A stretch of DNA of 20,844 bases, taken from NCBI GenBank assembly GCA_964497635.1, contig CAZCDB010000024.1, forward strand, positions 1 to 20,844. Direction: 5' to 3'. The translations under genes were made by a program, and so were the position numbers. The stretch is from CAMDWQ01 sp964497635. Lineage in GTDB: Bacteria; Omnitrophota; Gorgyraeia; 2-02-FULL-51-18. How positions within the stretch are numbered: position 1 is the stretch's first letter; each line of letters opens with the position of its first letter. The notes below the pieces were generated by a model. The model was not told where the DNA came from, did not search any database, and worked only from the letters and a program-made list of their open reading frames with translations. Below, piece after piece: positions 10,201 through 16,671 of the stretch.

Positions 10201-13200
10201 GAAAAAGCAAGAAGACTATCGATACGTAGTGCGCTTGCACAGAGCATGGCTGAGAAAATTCAGAGTGGTGTATTGAAAGACATCGATTATAGATATCAGC
10301 TTGACCAAGCAGTAGAAGCTTTGTTGGACGTGTCAGGAATAAGCGTGGAAGCAGATTTTAGCAATGAAGAAACTAGAGTTGTGATCGAGTCTGCGGAGTC
10401 GAAAATTAATGACTTTTCTAGTAAAGCCCAGTCTGCAGCAAGCAGGGTCGTCGGAGCTCGTCTTGGTGCTCCTGGAAGAGAAGGTAAACTTTTGAGTTTG
10501 CTGGAGCCAGGTCGGGTAAGGGTCCTTAAACCAGGAGTCGACATTGAGGAGTATCGTACGAAGATTAATCTTATCCGTGACATTCTGGGTATCGTGGTGA
10601 TTGGACAAGACACGCCAGAGCTTATGCAGGTGGATCTGATCCGTGAGGGGTTGGCAATCAACTCCCCCTCAAGCTCAAAAGATCTTCATGCCTGGGCTTT
10701 TCGAGAAGCCGCAGGAGAGGAGTTTTTTGGCGAAGATTTTGCTCGTCACTTTAGCCGCTCCAAGGGAATCAGCCCGCTCTCAAGAGAGATAGAAAAGGTC
10801 GAGCAAAGAGCTTTGGACAAGGGCGTCACTCGAGAGGAGCTTATCTTGGCTTTCTTTAGCGGTGCTGATGTGATGCAAGACCGAGTGCGTGGAACTGCTA
10901 TATATGATGAGCTTGCCAATAAGGCGATTGAGTCAGCGATACATCCAGCGCTAAAGAAGTCTCTTAAGGATCTGCGTACAAAATATAATCGTGAAGACCT
11001 TCTTTCCCATGTCGAGAGGATGATTGTTGCAAATAAGGATAATCCGATTCAAGCTTTGATCGCCGCCGCTGATTTTTTGGATAACTTAAAAAAGAAAGAT
11101 CCAAATATTGGTTTACCAGATTCAAATACCGTGCCACTCGAGATAGGCTCGCAAGATGACAAGGAGCATCAATCTTTGCCCAAGACTTTAAGAGGTTGGG
11201 CGGATTATCTAAAAAATGAGAAGGAGGTTCTAGAGGAAAAGAGGAAGACTGATCCAGGAATTTCCAAGAGTTTTTTAAATTCCGTCGTAAGCACTCTTGC
11301 GCTTACCAAGCAATCAATCAAGCTCAACGAAAAAGATCTTGAATGGGGCAAGGTGGTCGAGATTTTTTATAGTTTAACTCCAGAAGACATAGACAAGCTC
11401 AGTTTTGCCATCGAAAGAGACGAAAAAGTCGTCATGCTCAATGTTGTTTCGGGCCATCAAGTTTTTAGCCAAAATGAGGTCTTGAAAAAATTTGCCTCCA
11501 TTGACTCCAGACTTTTTTCTAAAGATGCGAAAGAGGTCGAGCAGGTGTTTGCTCCTGCCAAAGCCGACGTAGACTGGGTGAGCAAGAGGGTGGATGAAAT
11601 CGTAACAAGTGAAGTAGAGGAGAAAGCTGAGATAGCTAGAATCCATAACGGAATGATCAAAAACCAGATTATGAGGGGTAATCCCAATCTTACAGCAAAG
11701 GAAGCAGATGATTATTTAAACTCAAGGAGGGACTACAGAGAGAATCTTCAACTGATCGAGGCTTACGAAAAATATTTTACTGCCGAAAAGGTCACCTATG
11801 CCAAAGAAAAAATTTTGCGTAACATTACTTATCAGGGCGTACCCCCTTCAAGGGCGCTTTTAGAGTTTCAGGCTGACATTATGACTTATCTTAAGGCCCT
11901 CCCGTATATTGATCTTGATTATGCCAAGACTGCTACTTATCAAAATGCTGTCAAAACTGCTCAGAGTGAGTACGAGAAAATTCTTGAGGGCGCAAGAGGA
12001 AAGGCAGCTGAGTTGGGCAATGAAGCAGATAGTGAGTTTTTGCGTGAAGACCTTGTGCCTTCTCTTAAGGAAGATGTTTTGCCAATTCACAAAGATGCTT
12101 GGACCAGGCTTCAGGTGGCCGTGCCGGACGAAAAGGGTCGTATTCGCTTCCAGTCTGTCAGTGAGGGTACCAAAGAAATCACCGTCTGGGGTGCTGGCAA
12201 AGTACTTTTGCCTGCCGATCAGGAGATTACGGAAAATCAGCTCACAGGTTTACTTCTACACGAAGCAGGACATCTTTTGGCTGATTTTTCAAATAAAACT
12301 CTCCGAGAAGGTTTGACGGAGGGGCGGGCGAGACAACTTCTAGAAAAAGTTCGTGGTGTATCGGCTGTAAGGGAATACAAAGCGATCGTGGGAGTAGGTT
12401 CCTCTGAGGGGCTCTATCCTGAGGAAGTAGAAGAGATCTCTCAGAGATACAAAGGTGTAGATGATACTGTATTCCTCGACCTAGCCCGCTTCACCGGCAA
12501 CCCGATTTATCTGACGGGGGACGAGGTTCAGATTAAGGAGTTTTTTCAAAAAAATACTGCGCCATCAGCGCTTGCGAGCAAAGCACAAGATCTTAAAAAC
12601 GAAGAAGCTCTTTTGCGGGCAACCACTGTTTCTGAATTGGCGACTTTTGGCGGATCGCGTGCGGGTAGAATTTCGGTCTATTTTCAGGAGAAAGGTTTTG
12701 ATGAAGCATTAAGTGGTCACTTAGCTCAAGTGGTCCTAGAAAATCGTGATTCTACATTTTCAATCGCTACGCTGATTTCTGCAGTCGGAAAAATGGCGCA
12801 GAATGGTATTCCTATCGCAGCTTTGCCACCCAATCTCTTTATTACCGGGTATGTCATTCCGTTTGTGGAAAGCGGAGGGCTCACCCAAGCTGAGGAAGTG
12901 CCTGTTCAACTGGAAACAGTCACCGACGATAGGGCCTATGACGCCGATAAGATCATTTCAGATCTTTACAACGACTATGTTCCCTTGGCCGCTCCGGACG
13001 CATCTATCGGCAGAGATATTTTAAAAAAATTCCTAGAAAACACTGTTCTTGTCCTTCGGTCGGATCTTTATAAAAAAGGCAGGATTGGCGGATCACTGGG
13101 AATCATTTTTGACGGATTCTTGGTTAAATATAATAAGAACCGCCAGGCAGGCAGTCTCGCGGGCGATAGGGAAATAGGCAGCCTCTTAAGTCAGATCTTG

Positions 13201-15873
13201 GATCTGAGTAGTCCCGAGAGAGGGATTAGCAATCCGGAGCAGGTAGCTTTCATTAACAGCTTGATAGCGGAATCTGCCGTTGTTTCTCAATCTAAACCGT
13301 TTCTGCCTATCATTCCACAGCCTGGGGTCAGAAAACTTCCTGAAGTCATTGCGAATGCACGCAGTCTCAAAGCTGAGATTGAATCAGGCTCTGCGGATAT
13401 TTCACCGGACAAAATAGGGCGCCTTCTGGTCGACGCGATCAATGAATTGCAAGCGGCGGGACAAGAGGGTTTATTAAGCGTCGGGGGATCACCGATCACT
13501 ACAGTTCTCTTTAGAGCACTTTCAAAGTATGAAGAAAGTGGTCCGATAGCGAATAATCCTCAGCTTGCGGGAGCTTTATCGCAATTTTTAAAATTATACG
13601 AGAAATATAAAGGCCCGAGCGGCAGGAATGAGCAGCAACTGAGTAAGTTTAGGCAGTGGGTTGTGCAGGCAGCATCAGCGCCAGCTCTTCCGGCTGTCTC
13701 TGTTCCTGAGCCAACCACAGCGCCAAAAGTGGAAGCTCCTATCCAGCCAGTACCAGAAGCGGCGAAACCTGTGGCGGAGCAACCATCGGTCGCTAATGTT
13801 GAGCAGGCTCAGCCGGCACCTCAACCATCTGCAGAGTTTGTTAGAATAAAAACCGTGATTGATGAGCTAGGTTTCAACTTAGCCCAAAGCCAAATTATCA
13901 ATTCTGGAAAAGTGGGGTCGCTGACGGTTGATGAAGTTGCCGAGCTCAAAGCTTATTTACAGAATGCTCGTGACAAAGACAGAGAAGAGGACAAACAAAG
14001 AGAGGTCCTTCGCTCCCAGTATGATGCTATTGCCGAAAAAAATTGGCAACTGATTAGATCTAATATCAAAGGAGAGGGTTTCGTAGGAGAGGCAGATGTG
14101 GACCAAGAAGGTAATATCATACGAATGGGCGCAAGCCTGCCCTATGATTCCACCAGTTTAGAATTGCTAAGAATTCCCATTAATATCAATATAAGGACCA
14201 AACAAGTCGACATCAGGTTTGACTTTGCTAGAGACAATATTATTGCTGTAATGAGTAGAGTCGAAGCGCTTGCGGAAGAGGGAGTGCAAATGATGACTTT
14301 TGTAGGTTCTGCATCCGCAAAGCCTCGTGTCCGAACGAGTGCCGAGGCCGGCGAAGAAATAGCCACTGTTTATGAACAGTATGGAATGTTTGGATTTAAT
14401 AAAACGAACCAGCTTAATATTTCACAAGAGACTTTTCTAAGGTATTTGGACAGTATTACTATTTTATTGGATACTCCAACATCCGTCCCAATTCCTACAA
14501 TTATTGAAATTGGATATGCTATTTCTCATGGATTATTCCGATTCAACAGGGCTGGACTGATCAAGCCCAATCAAGAGATTTTCAGAAGACTGGAAACAAT
14601 TAAAGCGAAAGTTGAGTCTGTGCTACCCGTTAGAAAACTAGACCCTCGTTTGCCTAGTACAATTCAAGAGTACATAGATATAGCAAAGCCAATTTCTGCC
14701 GGCGCTCGTCTCGCCCAAACGCAAAACATTTTAGCCGGAATTGTTTTGCTCAAAGGCCAGGGGGATGATGTTCTTACCGATCTCGCGCAGCGTTTTCCGG
14801 ATGTGCAGTTTGTTGCTCTCACCCAAAGAGACGGGGCTGAAGAGGTTTTGGCGGGTGTGGATCCCCAAGGGGCAAGATTTGCCCATGTGGTGGTGGACAT
14901 TTTTAATGGCACTCAACTTGTAAATGAAAGCCCTGAGGATCTCATCAGGAGAATCTCTGAAGCTCTCGCCAGCCCCCTCGAAAACATACGCAAAGCCGCT
15001 GCTCAGCTTCCAGAAAAATTTAGACGCTTCGAAGGTTTGGACCAAAATCAGATTGAGGACGCCTTGCGTCAAATGTCCGATCGTGAATTGGACACTCTTT
15101 TCAAAGAATTGGGAGACGCCATCAGCCAAGAAGCGTTTAGTCCCGTCAATTGGGATGAGCTCCTGGCAGGCCAAAAAGAAGTCACGGGCGTCCAAATGAA
15201 CCGCGCCGCACGTTATCAGCCCATCCAGGAGGCTTTGGGGCTTAAGCTTGAAGGGGTGATGGCGAGTCTCATTCAAGATCCTGCTTACGCGCCTCACATC
15301 AATCTTTTGCCGGTATCCGGCGCTTTTCTGCCAAAGACAACCCAACTCGATCCTCTCTTGGCCAAAACACTTTCTCGCCTGCCTCTGGGAGGAAAAGTTT
15401 ATTTTTATTCGGGAGATAAAGAACAGGTGAAGGCCTTACGAGGTCAACTGGCCGGGGTGGGTCTGGGAAGTTTCGAAGTTTTGGATGCTTCCGGCATCCG
15501 CGAGCAAGACTATGCCAACGCCTTAAAAGAAAAGATCAAAAACCCAGACAATCTCCCTCTGACGCTTATCGTCAATAGGGAAGAGCTAAAGTTTGAAAGC
15601 GTCGTATCCCCCAAAATGGCACAAAACACCCAAAACCGCTTCATCCCGATTCCAAAAGGTGTCCCGTCGTCTCAACTATTAGCCCTGGCCCTTGTAGCCC
15701 CCACTAAAACTGCCAGCGTACTTTATGTCACCGCCAGCGACAAAGAAAAAGTCCCCACCTCGATCCTGGAGCAGTACGGCCCATGGCTTCTTCCCATCGC
15801 CTTGCCTATCCGCATTTTCGAAGAACTCCGCCAGGCGATCCGAAACCTCCGCCAGACCGCAGCGGCGGCTTAA
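1189..15873 (+). CDS. Giant exported multidomain protein: ChaN-like, SecA-like ATPase and two zincin motifs
   Basis: The 4,894-residue product starts at ATG 1189, eight bases after GGGAG, and ends at TAA 15871. In order it shows: an export signal (1-24); a ChaN/TraB-like domain (about 60-224) cut by the 100-N gap; a Ser/Thr-rich stretch (about 320-430); charged, probably coiled-coil regions (about 600-1300); a SecA-like ATPase (about 1355-2110); more charged helices; a first HExxH motif (HEFAH, 2765-2769); an acidic patch PPPDDEDEEE (about 2996-3005); a second HExxH motif (HEAGH, 3691-3695); a Pro/Ala-rich linker (4165-4215); and a C-terminal region of alternating hydrophobic strands ending in a hydrophobic tail (about 4864-4880). 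I cannot name the whole protein. The architecture resembles giant proteins of Omnitrophota. Apart from the gap, no frameshift or stop interrupts it. Continuity across the gap is not proven because 100 N usually means unknown length. The export signal suggests periplasm or cell surface; substrate and function are unknown. Confidence 0.85.
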   Translation: MRCKKILSGFIALSFLLHDIAGFAAIDHGAKAEVRPQEFSIPQSVGVVKETAQGANSEVIINIKDIHDNFSAQESITHILENLVANYDVKTIGVEGAFGEVXXXXXXXXXXXXXXXXXXXXXXXXXXXXXXXXXXAQKFATWLRQISGKYGVAVPAVDLPGIFDAIPGFLNFYESAEKRNQALLANTIKRMRERGEHVACLVTGGFHSRGITELLKNQDMSYLVILPRFNKKSTRPYLTIVTNQSASYREWVNSAQVLETKRRMIAHYFAQVAFSALKDKENVSVARKNELIRKAVDAAKEEYLRVIARSPQAPSVISSPQGEKSRPLTSVSADTLATMSQIQTAQIDTVLAASVSAEYLGNSQIGVYIGATSTSTEGQTFLYTATTDLALSEGTLVQTSTDLGATTTLATTDRSTLESGAEATRVDETLQKLDTLMATGSVDEVVTYLGVVIEAQEAEQARSGETREAVQNRAELFRRVVYFVASHGVLMASSDVAQKILELNTTCSICSEVVTVDMGQEKATAETALDLSVFMATMQSLAQGQVVQTNISSPISTQTQTATLNTAELNAPILATPGVNINETTNEVTPVDFLEQELQTEFIKSLSVDGNSIASLQSLQGKEIVDRIRKAHQEKNPKAYYDALMELKGLLVSGTISTGDKRLDADLRAEYARLLDWAEQYEALEKIQTELKSAFEADGINTDLLNSPDKLTRFLNRFVLLSKENLSSNRYYKAQQLFFEGVIELIDANGEIEEKSLKDSLATPLGIPLASQERIYKELSEAVQKFRSSLAKFGEDHIDTIASASQNASRKLEIEKYFEKVQALKNAEERQGAKEEHLTFVTQMESDARILALPGAREALIKMREAIENKEKKRQIDSQWAYGEQYLIFWGIYQKSGLQFADTGLKEKIEDEGRRLVRDIFKTRDRPTVKAIAERESGVELLKDQLQIARTKEDNKEGIQFWVEISADQVPWVFEKADAKQKDALEGQRQGKNLKLSIKAVEELIDEIDKKKMESLFSPASDKDKADKKAKATEFATAFNENSKEIKRLREELQSKTIESERAAIKEKIENREDQEKSLFFEYVDKVENKKYRFLRETAKEVLQSLFAAEKKVKTLEERIDNTRKLKGKSGYEDKEDEIDAEIKRLQLEIATTQEGAGMTVDIKDVEGKSVDVTKLRSEVEKRLGNNSLVEKDVAFSAQVNGFTEAQVKEFRDGVEAGRLVTGDGTVKNKDDDLGVLEKIQRGFVDMEKTELLKKAEDASLDSETRERLIAQANRFDFKDKFRQGRLRFEETNLINEKSYFFMQRLIQFSPNHKALAKALMNSSIEKIPMLFAELDKNSSDPRSREEENLYTAFLFNQATGLYFMNKQLVGLSKIRSYNLAAGTGTGKTFIEFAAAAQEIVRMINHRRSETGAVFINVPNRALVEQFFSNPKHRNFVRLMTGGNEEVKFVKGKEDLLDKLQSEHDEEAVLKILEKPVVVIIDMESAGFLRQSSRTLQNKVSRHLEHTVEFIDEGDALYTNLSDYVGSTGEKKEEEMTLEELARKRTLERRRSEATKLGEERIKMAEKLVRGENLKDSELDLELHEKPTVLTTFETKNKKGEKVSVNVEGWKGQNLTVVTSLEYFSQSYIKDDSNNRYAYLNQTNGEVLLNAAAVKYFEDNSQILREGKTQNNDTGFRLDGLDKGHLQTVVAVALRAASKLNGFRDITFIKEKNQYVYTGSGQLRSNQVPGDLQLLQALNARRQAVTEKYSNNKVPGKNISYEFAETFDKVVVLDTSGGVSGFELFRKESIYETWKRSNDIGQSAGESSEYTRLRSEAEREAYLKKEFDDWQEKSGKEASKWIADNEAFLRMGSATQGEVVEFGVLMQGVGVYDVDTFEEKTQGVSFDLWNAFKTKMMDQKGGGKVSLRVGDKEIQNFDWNERFERRNLDSFEKQYQFAIRLLENFVANKEKVGEGEIGNLVYSENVKNRFGNIEHEKGKIIENSSLLLSFGRNDVRLKEAIKAYAVSRGWSDMLGEIDGLKTEGAHHVENEVQKTKNNRRIIFTDLVGTRGNDFQANLMIVNFNQEMTGGELMQLFGRGGRSDEKRGGNFDVKWVQVMNKESMRAIVEEFFHVKEAVLGFMGSPFFNPQTRDLFEKIAGMSREEALDYLSNDKADQNVLHAIIFQSEWNLIQKKSQAMMRLWTAGLMYMAVTRHVNQALEILRAKGDEYKNTIQRLEGVNNKIFAKEGDSSSTQHIHLSNHAQNSGSIAQTAFRGVIEQAQKMFEDFVGSDSEIEKNVPQEVKDILRNAKNDIEEMSKVELSTLESLTEDKHAGNVTTLKEMASLHTRFERAFAPSHTTNQKPVKELTQLAKVQEKTYRSFLDNEKSAQNQARFAENKTNTKKFESEFKEIVENVLSYALTRYHSGASYQEEMGEAKRLIRGLAIYDREAAELMEEILSLMERNDAGAGERMDFVRNELNKHFERRGINFYIYTRMSGENANLLSVYNRLENEVVDQETIKRLIDSREFPFKVKGKEMGAIKALVLTRIDGLPDDLEASINVAESLANGRFVPIYYDKIRDNVLYQMMDKATGVTRTFLKNIRIDFDQIRGDQAAIRARFKKEGITDSAALADELFLVKGKWTGIQVTMDGAISFNRTDPENEKRLKDEIEKAYEAELNKKPDLRQYRLDLLLRKRGEAIEGMVNQITMAAIAARDKKTKADPEDKTLEWDAINEKIESLILDAQFREEQFSKIIDGFDTLKNNKDQTLLLDAITKAEVNMLTTHEFAHELDRLLSGERAYKAKTGGQREYIAHLASTLGPFGMMALEQIFGYHSLAGNTDGWLENYKIPTLQLITDLAEVLKIKLPKNFPKDVKELSQSPDAKMKALRALAQVENEILKKYKDDTEKYKEKVLELLEEKSAEQLRDLGITREGLDFSPLLEVGDKEAKSGDKTSQTAISAEFLPSLAETKEREELAESLLPSIDRTYQDKFSSAPSPSPQAPVLSSRLLGLIGAPPPDDEDEEEKARRLSIRSALAQSMAEKIQSGVLKDIDYRYQLDQAVEALLDVSGISVEADFSNEETRVVIESAESKINDFSSKAQSAASRVVGARLGAPGREGKLLSLLEPGRVRVLKPGVDIEEYRTKINLIRDILGIVVIGQDTPELMQVDLIREGLAINSPSSSKDLHAWAFREAAGEEFFGEDFARHFSRSKGISPLSREIEKVEQRALDKGVTREELILAFFSGADVMQDRVRGTAIYDELANKAIESAIHPALKKSLKDLRTKYNREDLLSHVERMIVANKDNPIQALIAAADFLDNLKKKDPNIGLPDSNTVPLEIGSQDDKEHQSLPKTLRGWADYLKNEKEVLEEKRKTDPGISKSFLNSVVSTLALTKQSIKLNEKDLEWGKVVEIFYSLTPEDIDKLSFAIERDEKVVMLNVVSGHQVFSQNEVLKKFASIDSRLFSKDAKEVEQVFAPAKADVDWVSKRVDEIVTSEVEEKAEIARIHNGMIKNQIMRGNPNLTAKEADDYLNSRRDYRENLQLIEAYEKYFTAEKVTYAKEKILRNITYQGVPPSRALLEFQADIMTYLKALPYIDLDYAKTATYQNAVKTAQSEYEKILEGARGKAAELGNEADSEFLREDLVPSLKEDVLPIHKDAWTRLQVAVPDEKGRIRFQSVSEGTKEITVWGAGKVLLPADQEITENQLTGLLLHEAGHLLADFSNKTLREGLTEGRARQLLEKVRGVSAVREYKAIVGVGSSEGLYPEEVEEISQRYKGVDDTVFLDLARFTGNPIYLTGDEVQIKEFFQKNTAPSALASKAQDLKNEEALLRATTVSELATFGGSRAGRISVYFQEKGFDEALSGHLAQVVLENRDSTFSIATLISAVGKMAQNGIPIAALPPNLFITGYVIPFVESGGLTQAEEVPVQLETVTDDRAYDADKIISDLYNDYVPLAAPDASIGRDILKKFLENTVLVLRSDLYKKGRIGGSLGIIFDGFLVKYNKNRQAGSLAGDREIGSLLSQILDLSSPERGISNPEQVAFINSLIAESAVVSQSKPFLPIIPQPGVRKLPEVIANARSLKAEIESGSADISPDKIGRLLVDAINELQAAGQEGLLSVGGSPITTVLFRALSKYEESGPIANNPQLAGALSQFLKLYEKYKGPSGRNEQQLSKFRQWVVQAASAPALPAVSVPEPTTAPKVEAPIQPVPEAAKPVAEQPSVANVEQAQPAPQPSAEFVRIKTVIDELGFNLAQSQIINSGKVGSLTVDEVAELKAYLQNARDKDREEDKQREVLRSQYDAIAEKNWQLIRSNIKGEGFVGEADVDQEGNIIRMGASLPYDSTSLELLRIPININIRTKQVDIRFDFARDNIIAVMSRVEALAEEGVQMMTFVGSASAKPRVRTSAEAGEEIATVYEQYGMFGFNKTNQLNISQETFLRYLDSITILLDTPTSVPIPTIIEIGYAISHGLFRFNRAGLIKPNQEIFRRLETIKAKVESVLPVRKLDPRLPSTIQEYIDIAKPISAGARLAQTQNILAGIVLLKGQGDDVLTDLAQRFPDVQFVALTQRDGAEEVLAGVDPQGARFAHVVVDIFNGTQLVNESPEDLIRRISEALASPLENIRKAAAQLPEKFRRFEGLDQNQIEDALRQMSDRELDTLFKELGDAISQEAFSPVNWDELLAGQKEVTGVQMNRAARYQPIQEALGLKLEGVMASLIQDPAYAPHINLLPVSGAFLPKTTQLDPLLAKTLSRLPLGGKVYFYSGDKEQVKALRGQLAGVGLGSFEVLDASGIREQDYANALKEKIKNPDNLPLTLIVNREELKFESVVSPKMAQNTQNRFIPIPKGVPSSQLLALALVAPTKTASVLYVTASDKEKVPTSILEQYGPWLLPIALPIRIFEELRQAIRNLRQTAAAA
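1366..1860 (+). other. ChaN/TraB/EreA-like domain, interrupted by the assembly gap
   Basis: Residues 62-73 read NIKDIHDNFSAQ, followed by a helix and TIGVEGAFGE (91-100). After the gap comes LVTGGFHSRGITELL (201-215). The order H-D-N...Q, then a hydrophobic strand with V-E-G, then a late G-G-x-H matches the layout of the ChaN/TraB/EreA/Tiki-like superfamily, whose members carry GExHDN-type and late G-x-x-H motifs. Here the leading G-E is absent. Superfamily members include haem-binding and hydrolase-like proteins, so no reaction is assigned. An unknown stretch around residues 102-135 is missing from the assembly. Confidence 0.5.
1494..1593. other. Assembly gap (100 N)
   Basis: Exactly 100 ambiguous bases occur here, the usual placeholder for a scaffold join of unknown length. 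The giant frame happens to read through it. Because 100 is not a multiple of three and the true length is unknown, the sequence does not establish that residues 1-101 and 136 onward are one polypeptide. Motif order on the two sides makes it likely. Confidence 0.97.
5233..7500 (+). other. SecA-like superfamily 2 ATPase region of the giant protein
   Basis: Conserved SF2/SecA steps appear in order. Walker A is AAGTGTGKT (residues 1381-1389; SecA has TGEGKT), preceded by Q-A-T-G-L-Y-F-M-N-K as in the SecA lead-in. Walker B is EFIDEGDAL (D1512, E1513), where SecA has DEVDSIL. A segment like the preprotein cross-linking domain lies near residues 1685-1750. The motif III-like DTSGG (1774-1778) matches SecA MTGTA. 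The motif V-like VGTRGNDF (2047-2054) matches AGRGTDI. The motif VI-like QLFGRGGRSDEKRGG (2074-2088) carries arginine-finger candidates R2078 and R2081. The ATP-binding residues look intact. No SecA C-terminal metal motif follows. In SecA this engine drives polypeptides through a channel; here the partner is unknown. Confidence 0.75.
9460..9640 (+). other. First zincin-type motif (HEFAH) of the giant protein
   Basis: HEFAH lies at residues 2765-2769 in a helix beginning T-T and continuing ELDRLL. E2790 in QREYIAHLA follows 20 residues later and is a candidate third zinc ligand, as in gluzincin metallopeptidases. Charged helices precede it and a hydrophobic segment (GPFGMMALEQIFGY) follows. 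The motif alone supports a zinc peptidase fold but not activity or specificity. Confidence 0.5.
12220..12350 (+). other. Second zincin-type motif (HEAGH) of the giant protein
   Basis: LLLHEAGHLLADF places HEAGH at residues 3691-3695 after a beta-rich segment (TVWGAGKVLLPA). Downstream, REGLTEGRARQL offers E3707 and E3711 as third-ligand candidates; E3711 in the T-E-G context is reminiscent of gluzincins with an (N/S)-E-G ligand motif. The hydrophobic residues before the first histidine are typical of a real active-site helix, so this motif is the more convincing of the two. Confidence 0.55.
13663..13833 (+). other. Pro/Ala-rich linker of the giant protein
   Basis: Residues from about 4160 to 4215 are dominated by P, A, V, Q and E in repeating P-x-P and A-P-Q-P patterns. 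This resembles flexible or extended linkers between domains, or a wall- or periplasm-spanning spacer. It separates the peptidase-bearing middle from the C-terminal 680 residues. Confidence 0.75.
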
Positions 15874-15878
15874 CCATA

Positions 15879-15905
15879 AAATTTGAAAGGGATAATTTCA
15901 AATTT
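15879..15905 (+). terminator. AT-rich hairpin after the giant gene (terminator or processing site)
   Basis: AAATTTGAAA (15879-15888) and TTTCAAATTT (15896-15905) form a perfect 10-bp stem around a 7-base loop, five bases after the TAA. A weaker outer pair, CCATAA (15874-15879) and TTATGG (15921-15926), brackets it. A second pair, GGTAC (15909-15913) and GTACC (15931-15935), follows. The stem is AT-rich and lacks a clear U tract, so classical intrinsic termination is uncertain. It may instead be an operator for the next gene, which starts 47 bp further on. Confidence 0.45.
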
Positions 15906-15951
15906 CGTGGTACGATTTTCTTATGGTGAAGTACCCTAAAAGCAGGTGTAA

Positions 15952-16671
15952 ATGAAAAAAGCTCATAAGATACTCATTATCCTATTGATTGTCGGGACCT
16001 CATTGGTGGGTTGTGCGCGCAAAGAACGGCCACTACCCGAGCAGGAGAGGCCGATGTACGGGGGACAGACGGCTTCCGAGGCGATTGTCTCTGATACCAA
16101 GAGCAATGAAGCCATGATCCGTCAGGTGGGTGGCCGGGAAGCCGCCGCCAAAAAGACTCTGGAACAAGCGTTGGCGTTTTATCAGAGAGGGTATTTTGAG
16201 CTAGCTATGCACCAATACAATCGTGCCTGGCTTTTGGATCCCAAAAATCCGGAAGTTTTTAATGGCTTCGCGCTGGTTCTGAATGCCCAAAACCAGCCGC
16301 AGGAAGCATTATCAATTCTTGAAAAGTGTTTGGAGCTCAATCCAAAACACGCAATTAGTTTGTGTCGCTTGGCTCGTCAGTATCAAAATATGGCGGCGGC
16401 CCAAGTCGCCGATCCTGCTTTTGAGAGGAAAGCCGAAGACACCGCGGCGCCTTTATTTCAAAAATCATTAGTGTTGTACCAACAAGCCTCTGAAGAAACC
16501 ACTGTTGATGCAGATTTAAGCTACATCTACTATCAGTGGGCGATTGCGTTGGCTATCCAAAGAGACCCCGCGGGGGCTTGGGAAAAAATAAAGCTTTCCC
16601 GCAAGCATGGGGGCCAGTTTATTGAAGCCCCTTTTATCGAGGCGCTCTCCAAGGAAATGCCTGAGCCTTGA
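15952..16671 (+). CDS. TPR-repeat lipoprotein
   Basis: The 239-residue product has a lipoprotein signal: a basic start (MKKAHK), a hydrophobic core (ILIILLIVGTS) and the lipobox LVGC with C21 as the predicted lipidated residue. After a polar tether (about 22-60), tetratricopeptide helices occupy about residues 64-135, with the A-x-x-Y-x-x-G-x-F-E-L-A and A-W-L-L-D-P-x-N-P patterns. A further helical repeat lies around 150-215. TPR domains bind other proteins, so this is probably an envelope scaffold or assembly factor; whether it sits in the inner or outer membrane is unclear. The ATG at 15952 follows AGGTG by three bases. Its TGA stop overlaps the TTG start of the SpeE-like gene, so the two are co-translated and may act in the same process. 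Confidence 0.85.
   Translation: MKKAHKILIILLIVGTSLVGCARKERPLPEQERPMYGGQTASEAIVSDTKSNEAMIRQVGGREAAAKKTLEQALAFYQRGYFELAMHQYNRAWLLDPKNPEVFNGFALVLNAQNQPQEALSILEKCLELNPKHAISLCRLARQYQNMAAAQVADPAFERKAEDTAAPLFQKSLVLYQQASEETTVDADLSYIYYQWAIALAIQRDPAGAWEKIKLSRKHGGQFIEAPFIEALSKEMPEP

Noticed and set aside
13681..13833. Pro/Ala repeats as a tandem DNA repeat
   Set aside because: The residues recur but codons and spacing vary, so this is compositional bias of a linker and not a DNA repeat array.
14731..15345. 204-codon open frame on the - strand inside the giant gene
   Set aside because: It lies fully antisense to a well-patterned part of the giant protein, has no ribosome site I can see and resembles no family.
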